A stretch of 64,000 nucleotides of DNA from Adiantum capillus-veneris (lineage: Eukaryota > Streptophyta > Polypodiopsida > Polypodiales > Pteridaceae). The position numbers were made by a program, and so were the translations under genes. The notes under the pieces were generated by a model, which saw only the letters and a program-made list of their open reading frames with translations, was not told the DNA's origin and did not search any database. Shown here one piece after another: positions 10,721 to 22,347 of the stretch. The stretch is from contig CM043965.1 in NCBI GenBank assembly GCA_014529385.2, positions 60,597,433 to 60,661,432 on the forward strand, in the 5' to 3' direction. How positions within the stretch are numbered: the first letter of the stretch is position 1; each line of letters begins with the position of its first letter.

Positions 10721-11858
10721 TGTTCGGTGCAGCGGAATGAATGTTTGCGCTTTGCTCAAGATGAGGGCTCTGAACTGTGCTCAAGGTTCCTTTTGTTCTT
10801 ATGGAAGGTAGAGCCTTCCGTTCTTAATGAGAGAATGCTATGATCACAAACAAAGTGAATGGACACTGTGCGTGCAAGTGTATGAGACTGAGAGATAGAG
10901 AGAGAGAAGAGAGATACGACACCGGAGACGTTGTAAAACCCTCCTCCAAAGGCCCCACTCTCGTCGGCGAGAGTGGTCTACTTATGATTGCACAATCTCG
11001 TACAAATGGTATGCATGAGACTGATGCAAGTCTAGGCTATGTCGACGATGACGACGGGGATGACGAAGTCGGCCTAAGGGCTGAAATCTACAATCTTGTA
11101 TCTGCTGTCCAAAAACGCTATGGGCTGAAATCTTTGACTGACCCAAAAACGCTGATTTGTGGGCTGTTTTCGGTGGTTCCTTGACGCTGAAAATCTGCAG
11201 TTTAATATCTGAAAATTGAGGTCTTTTTGGGGCTGAATCTGCTACTGTTCTAGGGTCGTACTTGCAGGTTCTCCATGCTGAAAAACGCTGCTGATGCAGA
11301 TCAAAAACACTAGCTTGCTGGTTTCAAAAACGCTAGATGGCTGGCTGAATCTTCTGGCGATGAAGGCTAATGCAAAAACGCCAATGTTGATGCAAAACGC
11401 TGGGATGGCTTGGGTCTTCTGCTAGCGATCCTGGTTGGAAACGCTAGGCAATGGGGGTCTGCTGCTTGGAGTACCGCCAAGGGTCTTGTGAGAAGTTGCC
11501 TGCTGAGCTTGGCTCCTGTTGCCTCTTCTGCCATTTAGTGCTAACTTTGGTTTGCTTATATATTTTCTTACCCAAATTGCCCTACCTACTTTTGCTGGAA
11601 AGTCACTTAAATTAATAAGTGAAAAATGTCAAAAATAGGGACCCTGACTGATTCGGATGGATTCTGATGGGAATGCTTATGATCATGCTATGTGCAACTA
11701 GAGGATATGCATCTATGCTAAGTGACTGGGCATCCACGGTCTACGAATAGACTCACAAAAGTGCCAGATCACTTCTAATCTAGACTGACTGGACTGACTG
11801 CACCCTGTTATGTTGTAGCTTGTCCAAGGACATTTAGGGTTGGATGTGTCACGTGACA
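10721..11858 (-). repeat. N1a 5' LTR
   Basis: 1138 bp, exactly the length of the N1b 5' LTR. Its outer end (11847-11858) is the palindrome TGTCACGTGACA. A GA-rich stretch lies at about 10890-10920 and seven AAACGC cores at about 11110-11445. Confidence 0.92.
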
Positions 11859-11864
11859 GCTTCC

Positions 11865-12790
11865 CTACGACAATTTCGGGCCAATAGAGAAGCCAAAACC
11901 ATACAAAGAAGGAGGTGCAGCTGTGAAGTTCAGCACCTTTAGTGGCTTCGAGGATAAAGCAAAGGCTCTCACTTTCCTCCAGCAGTTTGATACAGCTTAT
12001 GCAGGAGGGAATTTTACAGAGGCCTCTAAAGTAAGGAAAGTTGCCACTTTCTTAAAGGACAATGTGCTCACATGGTGGAGGACATTGTTAATGCAAGGGC
12101 ATGCACCCGCCACTTGGGTTTACTTCAAGTAAATGTTTGCATCTGCTTGGCTGTCAAATGCATTTGAAGCCGACGTCATGACAGATTGGCACCAACTTAC
12201 TTCGGCTACATGCAAGAGCTTGCTGGAGTACAACAAGAGGTTTTGTAAAGCGTTACTCTCAGTGACCTCATACAGATTTGTGCCATTGACAGAGCAAATA
12301 GAGAAGTACTGTTGTGGGTTGCCTAAAGGGCTTCGCGATTACTGTACCAAGAACAGAGTGGCTACCCTCACTCAGCTTATGGAAGTTGCTAACACTAGTC
12401 TTGCCTTGTTGAAAGGAGAAGGCAGTGGGTTCCCAAGCAACAAGAAAGAAGGGTAGCAAAAGAAAAATTCAGCAAAGCAGCCCTTTACGAAAGCGGCTCC
12501 TGAAGCGTCACAGGGGCCAACGAAGTTCAATAAAGGAAAGGGTTCAATCGAGACTTCTAGAGCGCAGGCAAGGAAGTAGAAAACGAAGCCTTTTATGCGT
12601 AAGACGCCCGAGGAAAAGAAGGTCTTGATGGCTGAAAACAAGTGCTTTATATGCGAGCAAGCTGGTCATTTTGCAGCAAACTGTCCACAAAAGAAAAGGC
12701 CAGTTGACTCAAATGACAAAGAGGACAGGAAAGGAAAGAAGCCTATGCCCTCGGCAGGTTTAGTGCCAGACATGTTTGGCGACAGGCCTT
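11865..12790 (+). pseudogene. C2 gag (broken)
   Basis: Matches CA gag from the YDNL-type block onward. 11923-12132 contains KFSTFSGFEDK and QQFDTAYAGGNF, ending at a TAA where CA has CAA. 12133-12456 continues the capsid domain (YNKRFCKALL, CCGLPKGLRDYC) to a TAG where CA has CAG. After a frame change, 12595-12792 has the zinc knuckle CFICEQAGHFAANC. Where CA has TGG-TGA this copy reads TGG-TGG, showing that the CA stop is private to CA. Confidence 0.85.
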
Positions 12791-15700
12791 AATACAGATG
12801 CCAGTGAGTTATGCAGAGCATGGGGTAGAGTTAGAGACCAGACGGCACTCAACTTCTTTGATCCAGGTGCCAAAGCGAACTTTATCACGCCAGAATTAGA
12901 TATGAAGTTGGGCATCAGAGCTGAAGAGATGGGGTATACCGCAGAGGCAGGATTAGCATGTCCCGGCCACTCAGAGTGCGTTACTCCCATCATTGGAAAG
13001 CTGCGTCTGCATATTCAGTCGTATGTGGACACAAAAGAGTTCTACATCATGCCGTTGGAAGGATGTGATGTCTTGTTGGGGATCCCGTGGATGTTCCGAG
13101 TGCATGGAGTCTTGGATGCCTACAACAAAAAGATCACTGTACAGCATAGGGGCAAAACTCACATCTTGGATGTAAAGCTAAAAGGAGAGTCAGTCCGTAA
13201 TAAAGAATCATCTTTCTGCGTACTTGGTTTTGCACGTGATGTTTCAGATAGTTGTCAGTCAAATTTATATGTGTTAGATAAAGACAGGTTAGCATTTTTG
13301 CAAAAGTTCAATGGCTGTTTTTCTGATTCATTACCGTCTCAACTATCGCCGGAGAGGCCCGAGGATCATGCGATTGATTTGGTGCCAGGTTGTAGCCCAC
13401 GAAATAGGCCACTGTATAGAGTTAGTGAGGCGCAACGGAAAGAGATTATGAGCCAAGTGGAGGAGCTCTTAAAGAAAGAGCTGATTCAACCTAGCTCGTC
13501 ACCCTATTGCTCTCCAGTGCTCTTAGTACAGAAAAAGGATGGCTCGTGGCGCATGTGTATTGACTACCGTGCGCTGAAATAAGAATACCATCAAGAATAG
13601 GTTTCCTATTCCAAGGACTGATGATATTCTTGACCGCCTAGAGGGTGTGACGATTTTTAGCACGATCGACCTTAAAAGTGGGTACCATCAGATTCGAATT
13701 ATGCCTGAGGATGTGCACAAGACTGCGTTTAGAACGACATTTGGTCTCTATGAGTTCTTAGTGATGCCATTTGGTCTTATGAATGCTCCTGCTACGTTCA
13801 ATAGGATGATGGATAGATCTTCCGTCCATATCAGAACTTTGTTAGCAAATTCTTTGATGACATGATAGTCTACTCGAAGAATGAAGTGGAGCATAGACAT
13901 CACTTGACCCTTCTGTTTGAAGAGTTGCGCAGGAACAGATTGCTCATCAATGGCAAGAAAAGCGAGTTCTTCTTGGAAGAGATCCACTTTCTCGGACACA
14001 TTGTGTCAAAGGATGGTGTCCGAATGGATCCTGCGAAGGTAGAAGCAATCAAGACATGGCCAGCTTTAAGGACTGTGCACGATGTCCGTAGCTTCTTAGG
14101 GCTATGTTCTTACTACAGAAGATTCATTCGCAACTTTGCAGAGATTGCTTCACCTTTACATGCTTTGCAAAAGAAAGAGGTCACTTTCAGATGGACCCAG
14201 AAAGAGTTTTCAGCTTTTAATGTCTTAAAGGAAAAGATGACTTCAGATCCAGTCATTGTTTTGCCATATCTCAGGAAGTCAGTTGTGGTCCAGTGTGACG
14301 CTTGTGGCAGTAGCATTGGTGCAGTGCTAATGCAAGATGGCAGGGTAGTAGCCTATGAGAGCACAATCTTGCAAGGGCTAGAGATGACCATGCAGGTCTA
14401 TGAAAAGGAGTTATTGGTTGTGATTCATGCGCTCTTAAGTTGGAAACACTATCTACTAGGTGCTGATTTTGTTGTCCAAACGGATAGTCAGACCTTGCGA
14501 TACTTTCTGACACAGTCAAAGCTATCGGAAAAGCATATGTGATGGGAAAACATTCTCTCCATGTTTCACTTTCAGATTGTGCATGTGGAAGGCAAGAAGA
14601 ATGTTGTGGCTGATGCGTTCTCAAGAAAGCCACAAATTTCAACTGTGTCAATTCCTTACCATCATGAGCTTGATGACATGAAGGAACAATATGCAAGTGA
14701 CGAAGATTTTGCAAGGATCTTCGAACAACTACAGGAAGGACAACGTCATGAGCACTACCTCCTTAGAGATGGTTTTATGATGATACATGGCAGACTTTGT
14801 GTCACTAGCCCATTGCGACAAAAGGTCATGGTAGAGAGTCATGTCCCACCGTATGCAGGGCATCGTGGTATAGATGCTACAGTGAAAGCGGTTGAGACAT
14901 TCTTTTATTGGCCTACCTTGAGGAGAGATGTGGATGCCTTTGTGCAAGCATGCGTGATTTGCCAAAAGGTCAAGTTTGACAAGCAAAAGGCACCAAGGTT
15001 GTTACAGCAATTGCCGATTCCAGATAAACCATGGGAAAGCATAGCAATGGATTTTATCTTTGATCTTATGATGGAATCTGGACCATTATTTGCAGATTCA
15101 GCTGCAAGCTCATTTCATTCCTATTAAGAAGAGGATAAAACCAGATCAAATGGCACGTCTCTTTATGTACAATATCTTTAAGTACCATGGTATGCCACAG
15201 TCGATTGTCAGTGACAGTGACCCACGGATGACAAGTCTATTCTGGAGAGGCATATTTGAGAATATGGGCACTACGCTTAAGTTCTCATCGCCGTTTCATC
15301 CACAGACAGATAGGCAGTCAGAAGAGGCAAATTCTATTGTCTTTCTGCTTAAGTGCTATGTGTCAGAGCACAAGGCGAAGTGGGAGCAGTATTTGCCGTT
15401 GGTTGAGTATGCATACAATAATACAGTGCATTCTTCAACAAGCAAAGCACCTTTTGAAATTATCGAAGGTCATGTCAAAGTTCCTCCCATTTTGCATACC
15501 AAGGAAAAGATCTTTCAGACAGATCAATATGTACAGAATATGGATGAAATGTACCAGAAGATAAAGCATGTCCTTGAAAGGACACAGGCAAAGCAAAAGA
15601 AAGCTGTTGATCTCCACCGTCGTGAATTGTTGTTTTCACTTGGTGATTGGGTACTATTGCGCTTTGAAAAGGCACGCTTAAAGAAGCGAAAAGGTAAAAA

Positions 15701-16199
15701 AAGTCTCTTTACAAAGCTTAGTATGCGTTACTATGGGCCTTTTCAAGTAACAGAGAAGATCAGTGACGTCAGTTATAGGCTGAAATTGCCTGAGAACTGG
15801 AAGATTCACAATGCCATTCACGTGAGTCTTCTCATACCATTTATTGGTGGTGTGCCAGAGGATATGCCAGTTGAAGAGCAGCCAGAAGTTGAAGAGCTTG
15901 ATGAAATCTTGGTCCCAGAACAGATCATGGCACACAAGGAAAGAAAAGTCAAAGGCAAGGTTACAAGGCCATATTTGGTGAAGTTCAAGAACTATCCACC
16001 TATGGATGCAAAGTGGATGGAAGAGAGTGAAATGTTAGAGTCACCAAATGTATTGCAGCTATACCTTGAAGCCTTTGGTTTACCACCTACGTATTCTCCA
16101 ACTCAAGAAGAGCAAAGGTCAGAAGCAAAGAGACCTGCGCTAGAGGGGGGTGATCCAGGAGCTAGAACTTCTCATGTATCTATGGATTTAGTGCAATAG
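12776..16199 (+). pseudogene. C2 pol with chromodomain (broken)
   Basis: Protease with DPGAKANF and GIPWMFRVH (about 12855-13110); RT N-terminus to 13582, where an inserted base changes frame; RT palm 13647-13865, with a frame break just before the catalytic block; connection and RNase H 13862-14542, ending where a CGA codon of CA is TGA; integrase zinc region and core start 14561-15127; remainder of the core, GPF motif and chromodomain 15090-16199 (KWMEESEMLES near the end). Domain order and spacing match CA. At least five independent breaks exclude function. Confidence 0.9.
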
Positions 16200-16541
16200 A
16201 AGTGTACCCTGCTTAGCAATTGCCCTTGGGGAATAAAAGTTTTGTCCAAAAGTCTAATCAGTGCTAGAAAAGATTCGAAGTATACTAAAATTTAAGGACT
16301 CTATTCAAGTTAGTGGCACAGTGTGAAAGCTATTCACTATGTCAATGGAACAGTCTCACAGGTAGACCATACATGAGTTAACAAGTGTTGAATACACAAG
16401 AGTAACTATGAGCATGTATGTCTCGTACCATGTTAACCAGGTGTGTACACACGAAAAGACTGGCAGCCGTGATACGGTGTCCACAAAGTGTTGTACACAC
16501 TAATGGATTGATATACATACAAACGAGAACTATCATGATTT
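16200..16541 (+). other. C2 3' noncoding region
   Basis: Between the polymerase stop and the polypurine tract; no coding homology seen. Equivalent to 35984-36140 of CA but longer and diverged. Confidence 0.65.
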
Positions 16542-16996
16542 CAAGAGGGGGGTATATCACAAGTCTGTGGCAACTTTACTTGTTAATTTCTTTTTGGGGG
16601 AATTTTATTTGACTTGTTTTAAAGCACCCCTCTGGAAATGCCAATGCCCGAGTTGCATGGTGTGAGGCACACAGTGAGAGTCCAGGCCGGAAGCACTAAA
16701 GTTGGGCAAATGGACTAAGGTTAGCCACGATGGGGCTACGAATGTAAATCACCTGATAGCTGGCTGACATTGCATTTTTCGATGTGGTTCCAGTGGTGAT
16801 TGATGTCAGACGACCCGTGTGAGTGCCATGGAAGCATCTCCTAAAATTTAGGGAACTGTTATTTTGGATTTAAAAATGTGTTCGCGTCATTAGCTCTGGA
16901 ATGACAAGGGGAACATTTTATTACTCTGCTGCCAAGTCAAATGACGCACCAGTTGAGATATTTTTAGCCAAGTTGGCCAAAGTCGGAAATTGGAAC
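16542..16996 (+). repeat. C2 polypurine tract and truncated 3' LTR
   Basis: CAAGAGGGGGGTA at 16542-16554, then the LTR starting at 16555 with TATCACAAG where CA has TGTCACGAGG. Homology to the CA LTR is patchy but clear, for example CATCTCCTAAAATTTAGGGA and GTGTTCGCGTCATTA. It ends at about 16996 at the EPRV-2 junction. Confidence 0.82.
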
Positions 16997-18573
16997 AGTG
17001 GTAGTGGTTGATAACTTTGTTGCTCTTTCTTGGATAGATTCATCTTCAAGGGCCTTGAATACCATGTTTTAGATTCTTCACTAGTACTGGTAGTTGCCTC
17101 ATCTTCTGTGGAAGAAACATACCTTTTTGACTTTGGGAAGGGATATGGCTTTTTCGCTATATTAGAAATTTTGGTGACACTATTATCGGAGAAAACAGGC
17201 TCTTCTGTAGGTGTAGATTCTGCAATAGAATCTTCAGTAGAAGACTCAGATTCATCAAAGTCATACAAGGTATACTGCCAAATTGTATAATCCTTTTTCT
17301 GAAGGACGTTGCAGTAAACCACCTTGTACTCATACGTGTCTTTCAAAACAGCATTTCCAAACTCTCTTTTTCTTTTGGGGCAGTTAGGAGCAATGTGACC
17401 AGGTTTTCCATAGATATAGCATTTTACCTGTTGTCTTTCTTCTTTGCTAAGCTCTCTCTTTTTCTTAACCACTTTGAAGCGCTTACCATGTTTGTTTCTC
17501 TGTTGTTTTACCTTGCAGTTACGCTCCTCAGATTCTTGCACCTAAACTGATGAGCTTTAGTTTCCTTAGTGCAAAAGCTGGAGTTGAATCCTTTTACCTG
17601 CTTGACGTCTCACTTTACTCGAAGTCAAGCACACTCCAAATCAGTAACCTCATTGATGAAAGAATTTATTTGAGCAATCGGAATGTTTTCATCAATGTGC
17701 AGACCAACATCTTTAATTCTTTCCTTTATCAAATTAGCAAATGATTCTGGAAAGGAATTAACATAATACTGTTTGTACTCAGTTTTGAAGTATCCACCTG
17801 GAAACTGGTACATGAGTTAGGTCATGTGCTGCTGATACTTCTTTACCTGTGTAAGATCACAAAGCTTACCTCTAAAGAAAGCTTCTCGATTGCGATCCTG
17901 AATTTTGCTGGTAGAACCTAAGAACTGCATTACAAGGGCGGCAAAAAATAATGAAATGACATTGTCAAAATTTTCCTTGTCTTCAAGTCCTCCCTACATA
18001 ATATATGTTTTACTTTCTATACCCACCAGGCCCTCAGCATAGCCTGGAATTTGGCCACAGTCATTGAAACAGATTGTCTGTGTTAAATCTTTATAAAGGA
18101 TTCCATAATGCGCAGAGTTATAAATTCGAAAACTTTCCAGATTTCCTCTTGGGTAAGACCATCTATATCCAGTATGGTCATGTCACCAATTGTACTTACC
18201 CCTTTGAGACTAGTAGAGGAAGAAGTGGGTGATTCAACTTTTGCATGTTTCTCTACTTGCAGGGTTAATGATCCTAGCTTCCTCATCAATGCTAATATCA
18301 GAGTCCTCTTCAGAGGATGCTGTCAAGTCTAAAAAGATTTGGGTAGAAACACATCCATGTCATCTAACTCCTTTTCTTCATATCTTACGCATGCATCATC
18401 CTGAAACACAATCCAGTCTATGTCTTCTGGTAATATATTACGTACCTCTTCTCCAAGCTGCTGCCTTTCTGTCCAAGTCTTTATCTGTGCATTTTCTCCC
18501 AGCGAAGATTAGGATTGAAGCCGCCAGCCAAATCTTCAACTAAAAATGGAGACATATGGGCTGGGAAATCTGT
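16997..18573 (-). pseudogene. EPRV-2 inverted arm: coat-protein region and zinc knuckle
   Basis: A minus-strand copy of the segment found on the plus strand at about 19799-21372. It holds part of the coat-protein region (about 17625-18570), with stops, and a Lys-rich frame at 16921-17541 with the degenerate zinc knuckle CYIYGKPGHIAPNC, where the second Cys is Tyr. The last codons of that frame already belong to chromovirus LTR sequence. It forms the left half of a head-to-head palindrome with the plus-strand sequence from 18574. Origin: an endogenous caulimovirid; not functional. Confidence 0.85.
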
Positions 18574-18625
18574 CGCTCAATTCCTAGCCCATATGTCTCC
18601 ATTTTTAGGTGAAGATTTGACTGAC
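18530..18625. repeat. Palindrome centre of the EPRV-2 head-to-head junction
   Basis: Two inverted arms of about 35 bp, each containing AGCCCATATGTCTCCATTTT or its complement, surround a spacer of about 20 bp. Outward from here both arms continue as viral coat-region sequence in opposite orientations, so this is a rearrangement breakpoint rather than a small hairpin gene. Confidence 0.88.
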
Positions 18626-19200
18626 GGCTTCAATCCTAATCTTCGCTGGGGAGAAAATGCACAGATCCCAGACTTGGGCAGAAAGGCAGCAGCTTGGAGA
18701 AGAGGTACGTAATATATTACCAGAAGACATAGACTGGATTGTGTTTCAGGATGATGCATGCGTAGGATATGAAGAAAAGGAGTTAGATGAGATGGATGTG
18801 TTTCTACCCAAATCTTTTCAGACTTGACAGCATCCTCTGAAGTGGACTCTGATATTAGCACTGATGAGGAAGCTAGGATCATTAATCTTGTTAGTAGAGA
18901 AACAGGCAAAATGAAGGTTGAATCACCCACTTCTTCCTCTACTAGTCTCAAAGGGGTAAGTAAAACTGGGGACATGACCATACTGGATATAGATGGTCTT
19001 ACCCAAGAGGAAATCTGGAAAGTTTTCGAATTCATATATAACTCCGTGCATTATGGAATCCTATCTAAAGATTTAACACAAAGAGAATCTGTTTCAATGG
19101 TTGTGGCCAAATTCCAGGATATGCTCAGGGCCTGGTGGGATGACCTGAGTATAGAAAGTAAAACATATATTATGCAGGGAGGATCTGAAGGCAGGGAAAA
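18574..19200 (+). pseudogene. EPRV-2 duplicated coat-region fragment
   Basis: A plus-strand copy of the same coat-region segment that recurs at 19799-20400, with point differences and a TGA at about 18826-18828. The similarity stops at about 19200, where the sequence enters a microsatellite. The product would be part of the caulimovirid capsid precursor. It is a partial, non-functional duplicate. Confidence 0.8.
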
Positions 19201-19233
19201 TATATATATGTATACATTCCGAGACCTATAAAG

Positions 19234-19327
<94 letters not shown>

Positions 19328-19384
19328 CGTGTGTGTGCGTGTGTGTGTGTGTGTATAAATATATATATATATGTAAGTATGTAT
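19201..19384. repeat. (AT)n(GT)n microsatellite with duplicated flank
   Basis: A long AT array (about 19234-19308) passes into a GT array (about 19309-19353) and then a short AT array. The 18-mer GAGACCTATAAAGATTAT occurs on the left (19219) and again on the right (19391), where it continues into the viral reading frame. No independent gene; the translated peptides are repeat artefacts. Confidence 0.92.
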
Positions 19385-20820
19385 ATCCAGAGACCTATAA
19401 AGATTATGAAGGTCTCTTCAGCTGCAAACTCTGGTATCGGATAATAGCAACTGATTTTGCTATTAATGGAATCAAATGTCTCACTAAGGAAGCCATCAAC
19501 GACAAGGATATGTCTACTAGTCAACCTTATATCCTTCCTTCTCCGAATTCTCGACTGCAACCAATCAAGGCTGCATCAAATTGGCACACGAATGCTATCA
19601 AAGAATTCAGTGTCCTACAATATCAGGTATTATCCAAATTGGCAGCTTTCAGTTCTCCAATTCCTTTAGCAAGATGGGTCTTTATTCCTGAATCCACGAT
19701 GCCATTACTACCTGTTATTACTTTTGGAGGAACCAATCAAGATAGAACATTCCCCAGAATGTTTTTTGCAGTCCAGAAAGAGCCAATTATTGAGTTTGTC
19801 GCTCGATTCCCAGCCCATATGTCTCCATTTTTAGTTGAAGATTTGGCTGGCGCCTTCAATCCTAATCTTCGCTGGGAGAAAATGCACAAATAAAGACTTG
19901 GACAGAAAGGCAGCAGCTTGGAGAAGAGGTACGTAATATATTACCAGAAGACATAGACTGGATTGTGTTTCAGAATGATGCATGCGTAGGATATGAAGAA
20001 AAGGAGTTAGATGACATGGATGTGTTTCTACCCAAATCTTTTTAGACTTGACAGCATCCTCTGAAGAGGACTCTGATATTAGCACTAATGAGGAAGCTAG
20101 GATCATTAACCTTGCTAGTAGAGAAACAGGCGAGAGTTGAATCACCCACTTCTTCCTCTACTAGTCTCAAAGGGGTAAGTAAAATCGGTGACATGACCAT
20201 ACTGGATATAGATGGTCTTACCCAAGAGGAAATCTGGAAAGTTTTCGAATTTATAACTCTGCGCATTATGGAATCCTATATAAAGATTTAACACGGACAA
20301 TCTGTTTCAATGACCGTGGCCAAATTCCAGGCTATGCTGAGGGCCTGGTGCGTATAGAAAGTAAAACATATATCATGCAGGGAGGACCTGAAGACGGGGA
20401 AAATTTTGACAATGTCATTTCATTATTTTTTGCCGCCCTTGTAATGCAGTTCTTAGGTTCTACCAGCAAAATTCAAGATCGCAATCGAGAAGCTTTCTTT
20501 AGAAGTAAGCTTTGTGATCTTACACAGGTGAAGAAGTATCAGCAGCACATGACCTAACTCATGTACCAGTTTCCAGGTGGATACTTCAAAACTGAGTACA
20601 AACAGTATTATGTTAATTCCTTTCCAGAATCATTTGCTAATTTGATAAAGGAAAGAATTAAAGATGTTGGTCTGCACATTGATGAAAACATTCCGATTGC
20701 TCAAATAAATTCTTTCATCAATGAGGTTACTGATTTGGAGTGTGCTTGACTTCGAGTAAAGCGAGACCTCAAGCAGATAAAAGGATTCAACTCCAGCTTT
20801 TGCACTAAGGAAACTAAAGC
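19385..20820 (+). pseudogene. EPRV-2 pre-coat and coat-protein region
   Basis: 19385-19893 is an open frame upstream of and into the coat region. I cannot assign its first ~140 codons to a named domain; in caulimovirid order it lies between the movement and coat domains. 20042-20820 continues the coat region, including the block FPGGYFKTEYKQYY (20561-20749) next to the zinc-knuckle protein. Stops at about 19891, 20043 and 20748 and small deletions break the frame. The product would be the capsid precursor; this copy is dead. Confidence 0.75.
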
Positions 20821-20832
20821 TCATCAGTTTAG

Positions 20833-22347
20833 GTGCAAGAATCTGAGCAGCATAACTGCAAGGTAAAACAACACAGAAACAAATATGGTAAGCGCTTCAA
20901 AGTGGTTAAGAAAAAGAGAAAGCTTAGCAAAGAAGAAAGACAACAGGTAAAATGCTATATCTATGGAAAACCTGGTCATATTGCTCCTAACTGCCCCAAA
21001 AGAAAGAGAAAGTTTGGAAACGCTGTTTTGAAAGACACGTATGAGTACGAGGTGGTTTACTGCAACGTCCTTCAGAAAAAGGATTATACAATTTGGCAGT
21101 ATACCTTGTATGACTCTGATGAATCTGAGTCTTCTACTGAAGATTCTACTGTAGAATCTACACCTACAGAAGAACCTGTTTTCTCCGATGATAGTGTCAC
21201 CAAAATGTCTAATATAGCGAAAAAGCCATATCCCTTCCCAAAGTTCAAAAGGTATGTTTCTTCCACAGAAGATAAGGCAACTACCAGTACTAGTGAAGAA
21301 TCTAAAACATGGTATTCAAGGCCCTTGAAGATGAATCTATCCAAGAAAGAGCAACAAAGTTATCAACCACTATCACTGTTTAAAAGTATGATTCAAAGAA
21401 CTTCTAAAATCATTAATCAACCTGAATGGAAGCAAAAAATGAAACAACGAGATGTTTTTATCAGCCAACCACCGCCAGTAGAGCAACCATCTAAAACCTC
21501 TACCACTGGAGAAGCCTCTGCCTCATCCTCTACTTCAATACAATCACCGATTGGGCAGGCAACTGAATTTATCCAGGTATGCAGTAAAAATGACAAAGCT
21601 ATTCTGGATGCTATCCAAGCTGTGCATCTTCAGTGCAAAGAATTAAGCACACGGATAATAACAATGGAATCTCAGCTTGCTGCTATTGAAGCCAAGATTG
21701 ATCAAACTCATGCTATGGCTACTCAGTTATCAGAGATGGCAATCCTGCAACAAGTGGCTGATGAACCAGTAAGTGAATGGGTTCCTGATCATATTATCAA
21801 TGTATGTGATGTGATTCACTTTGATGCCAAATTTAATAGAGCCTTCTATTCGGAAGTCTGGATCAAGTTTCCAAACACCCAATCATTCCATGTTGATGCT
21901 CTGTTGGACTCCGGTTCTGTCATGTCCTACATTAATCAAGCTCTTGTTCCACCCCAATTGATTGAATACCTCCCTTCTAATATTATTGTTTCCTATGCTA
22001 ACAATACCAGGGAAAGAATACAAAAGATAGTCTCTTGCAAAATTGCAATTGGGAAAGCGAAGTTTCTCATAACTCTCTATTTGCACCCTCACCCAAATAC
22101 GGATCTTACATTAGGTGGAGATCTGGTGTCTCAGGTAACTCCTTTCACTATTCTCCCCGACTTATCTGTGCAATTCTATGTGAAGACTACAACTTACCAG
22201 GTAAGCACGAAGTCCAGAGGCACTCTTCTCCTCGGGGAGATGATTCCTACTCTCCCTGATCCTCAAAAAGAAGAACGATTCAATAAATGGTTTCAGACAG
22301 AAAGGGTAAATACTCGAAAGAATTGGACGAAATCAGAGTATTGCTGA
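20833..22347 (+). pseudogene. EPRV-2 zinc knuckle and aspartic protease segment
   Basis: 504 codons open. The N-terminus is Lys/Arg-rich with the altered knuckle CYIYGKPGHIAPNC; a Ser/Thr/Glu-rich acidic linker follows (residues ~95-160); then a predicted coiled stretch (residues ~265-300); then a retropepsin-like domain with DSGS at about residue 356. The arrangement capsid C-terminus/protease fits the caulimovirid polyprotein. One lost A near 22303, present in EPRV-1, shifts the frame and ends the segment before RT. The long open stretch makes this the best-preserved viral block, but the knuckle Cys is missing. Confidence 0.83.

Larger units (their letters stand above)
7978..11858 (-). mobile_element. 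N1a, pol-less LTR retrotransposon
   Basis: LTR element on the minus strand with a 5' LTR at 10721-11858, initiator-Met primer site, one long broken reading frame, polypurine tract and a truncated 3' LTR at 7978-8777. No protease, RT or integrase sequence is present, so it would depend on enzymes from another element. The outer ~385 bp of the 3' LTR are missing and the LTR joins EPRV-1 directly; the other end abuts a truncated chromovirus gag. No target duplication survives, which suggests a deletion at the left junction. Same family as N1b (41585-45645). Confidence 0.88.
11859..16996 (+). mobile_element. Chromovirus C2, 5'-truncated
   Basis: Plus-strand Ty3/gypsy chromovirus closely related to CA (29208-37620). 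It begins inside gag where N1a ends, so the 5' LTR, primer site and gag N-terminus are gone. It continues through gag, protease, RT, RNase H, integrase, chromodomain, polypurine tract and about 440 bp of 3' LTR, which is cut at about 16996 against pararetroviral sequence. Several stops are single C-to-T changes relative to CA (CAA or CAG to TAA or TAG, CGA to TGA), as expected of methylated, silenced DNA. Confidence 0.92.

Noticed and set aside
19051-19560. Long minus-strand frame through the AT/GT microsatellite
   Set aside because: The peptide is Ile/Tyr and His/Thr alternation produced by the dinucleotide arrays; no homology outside them.
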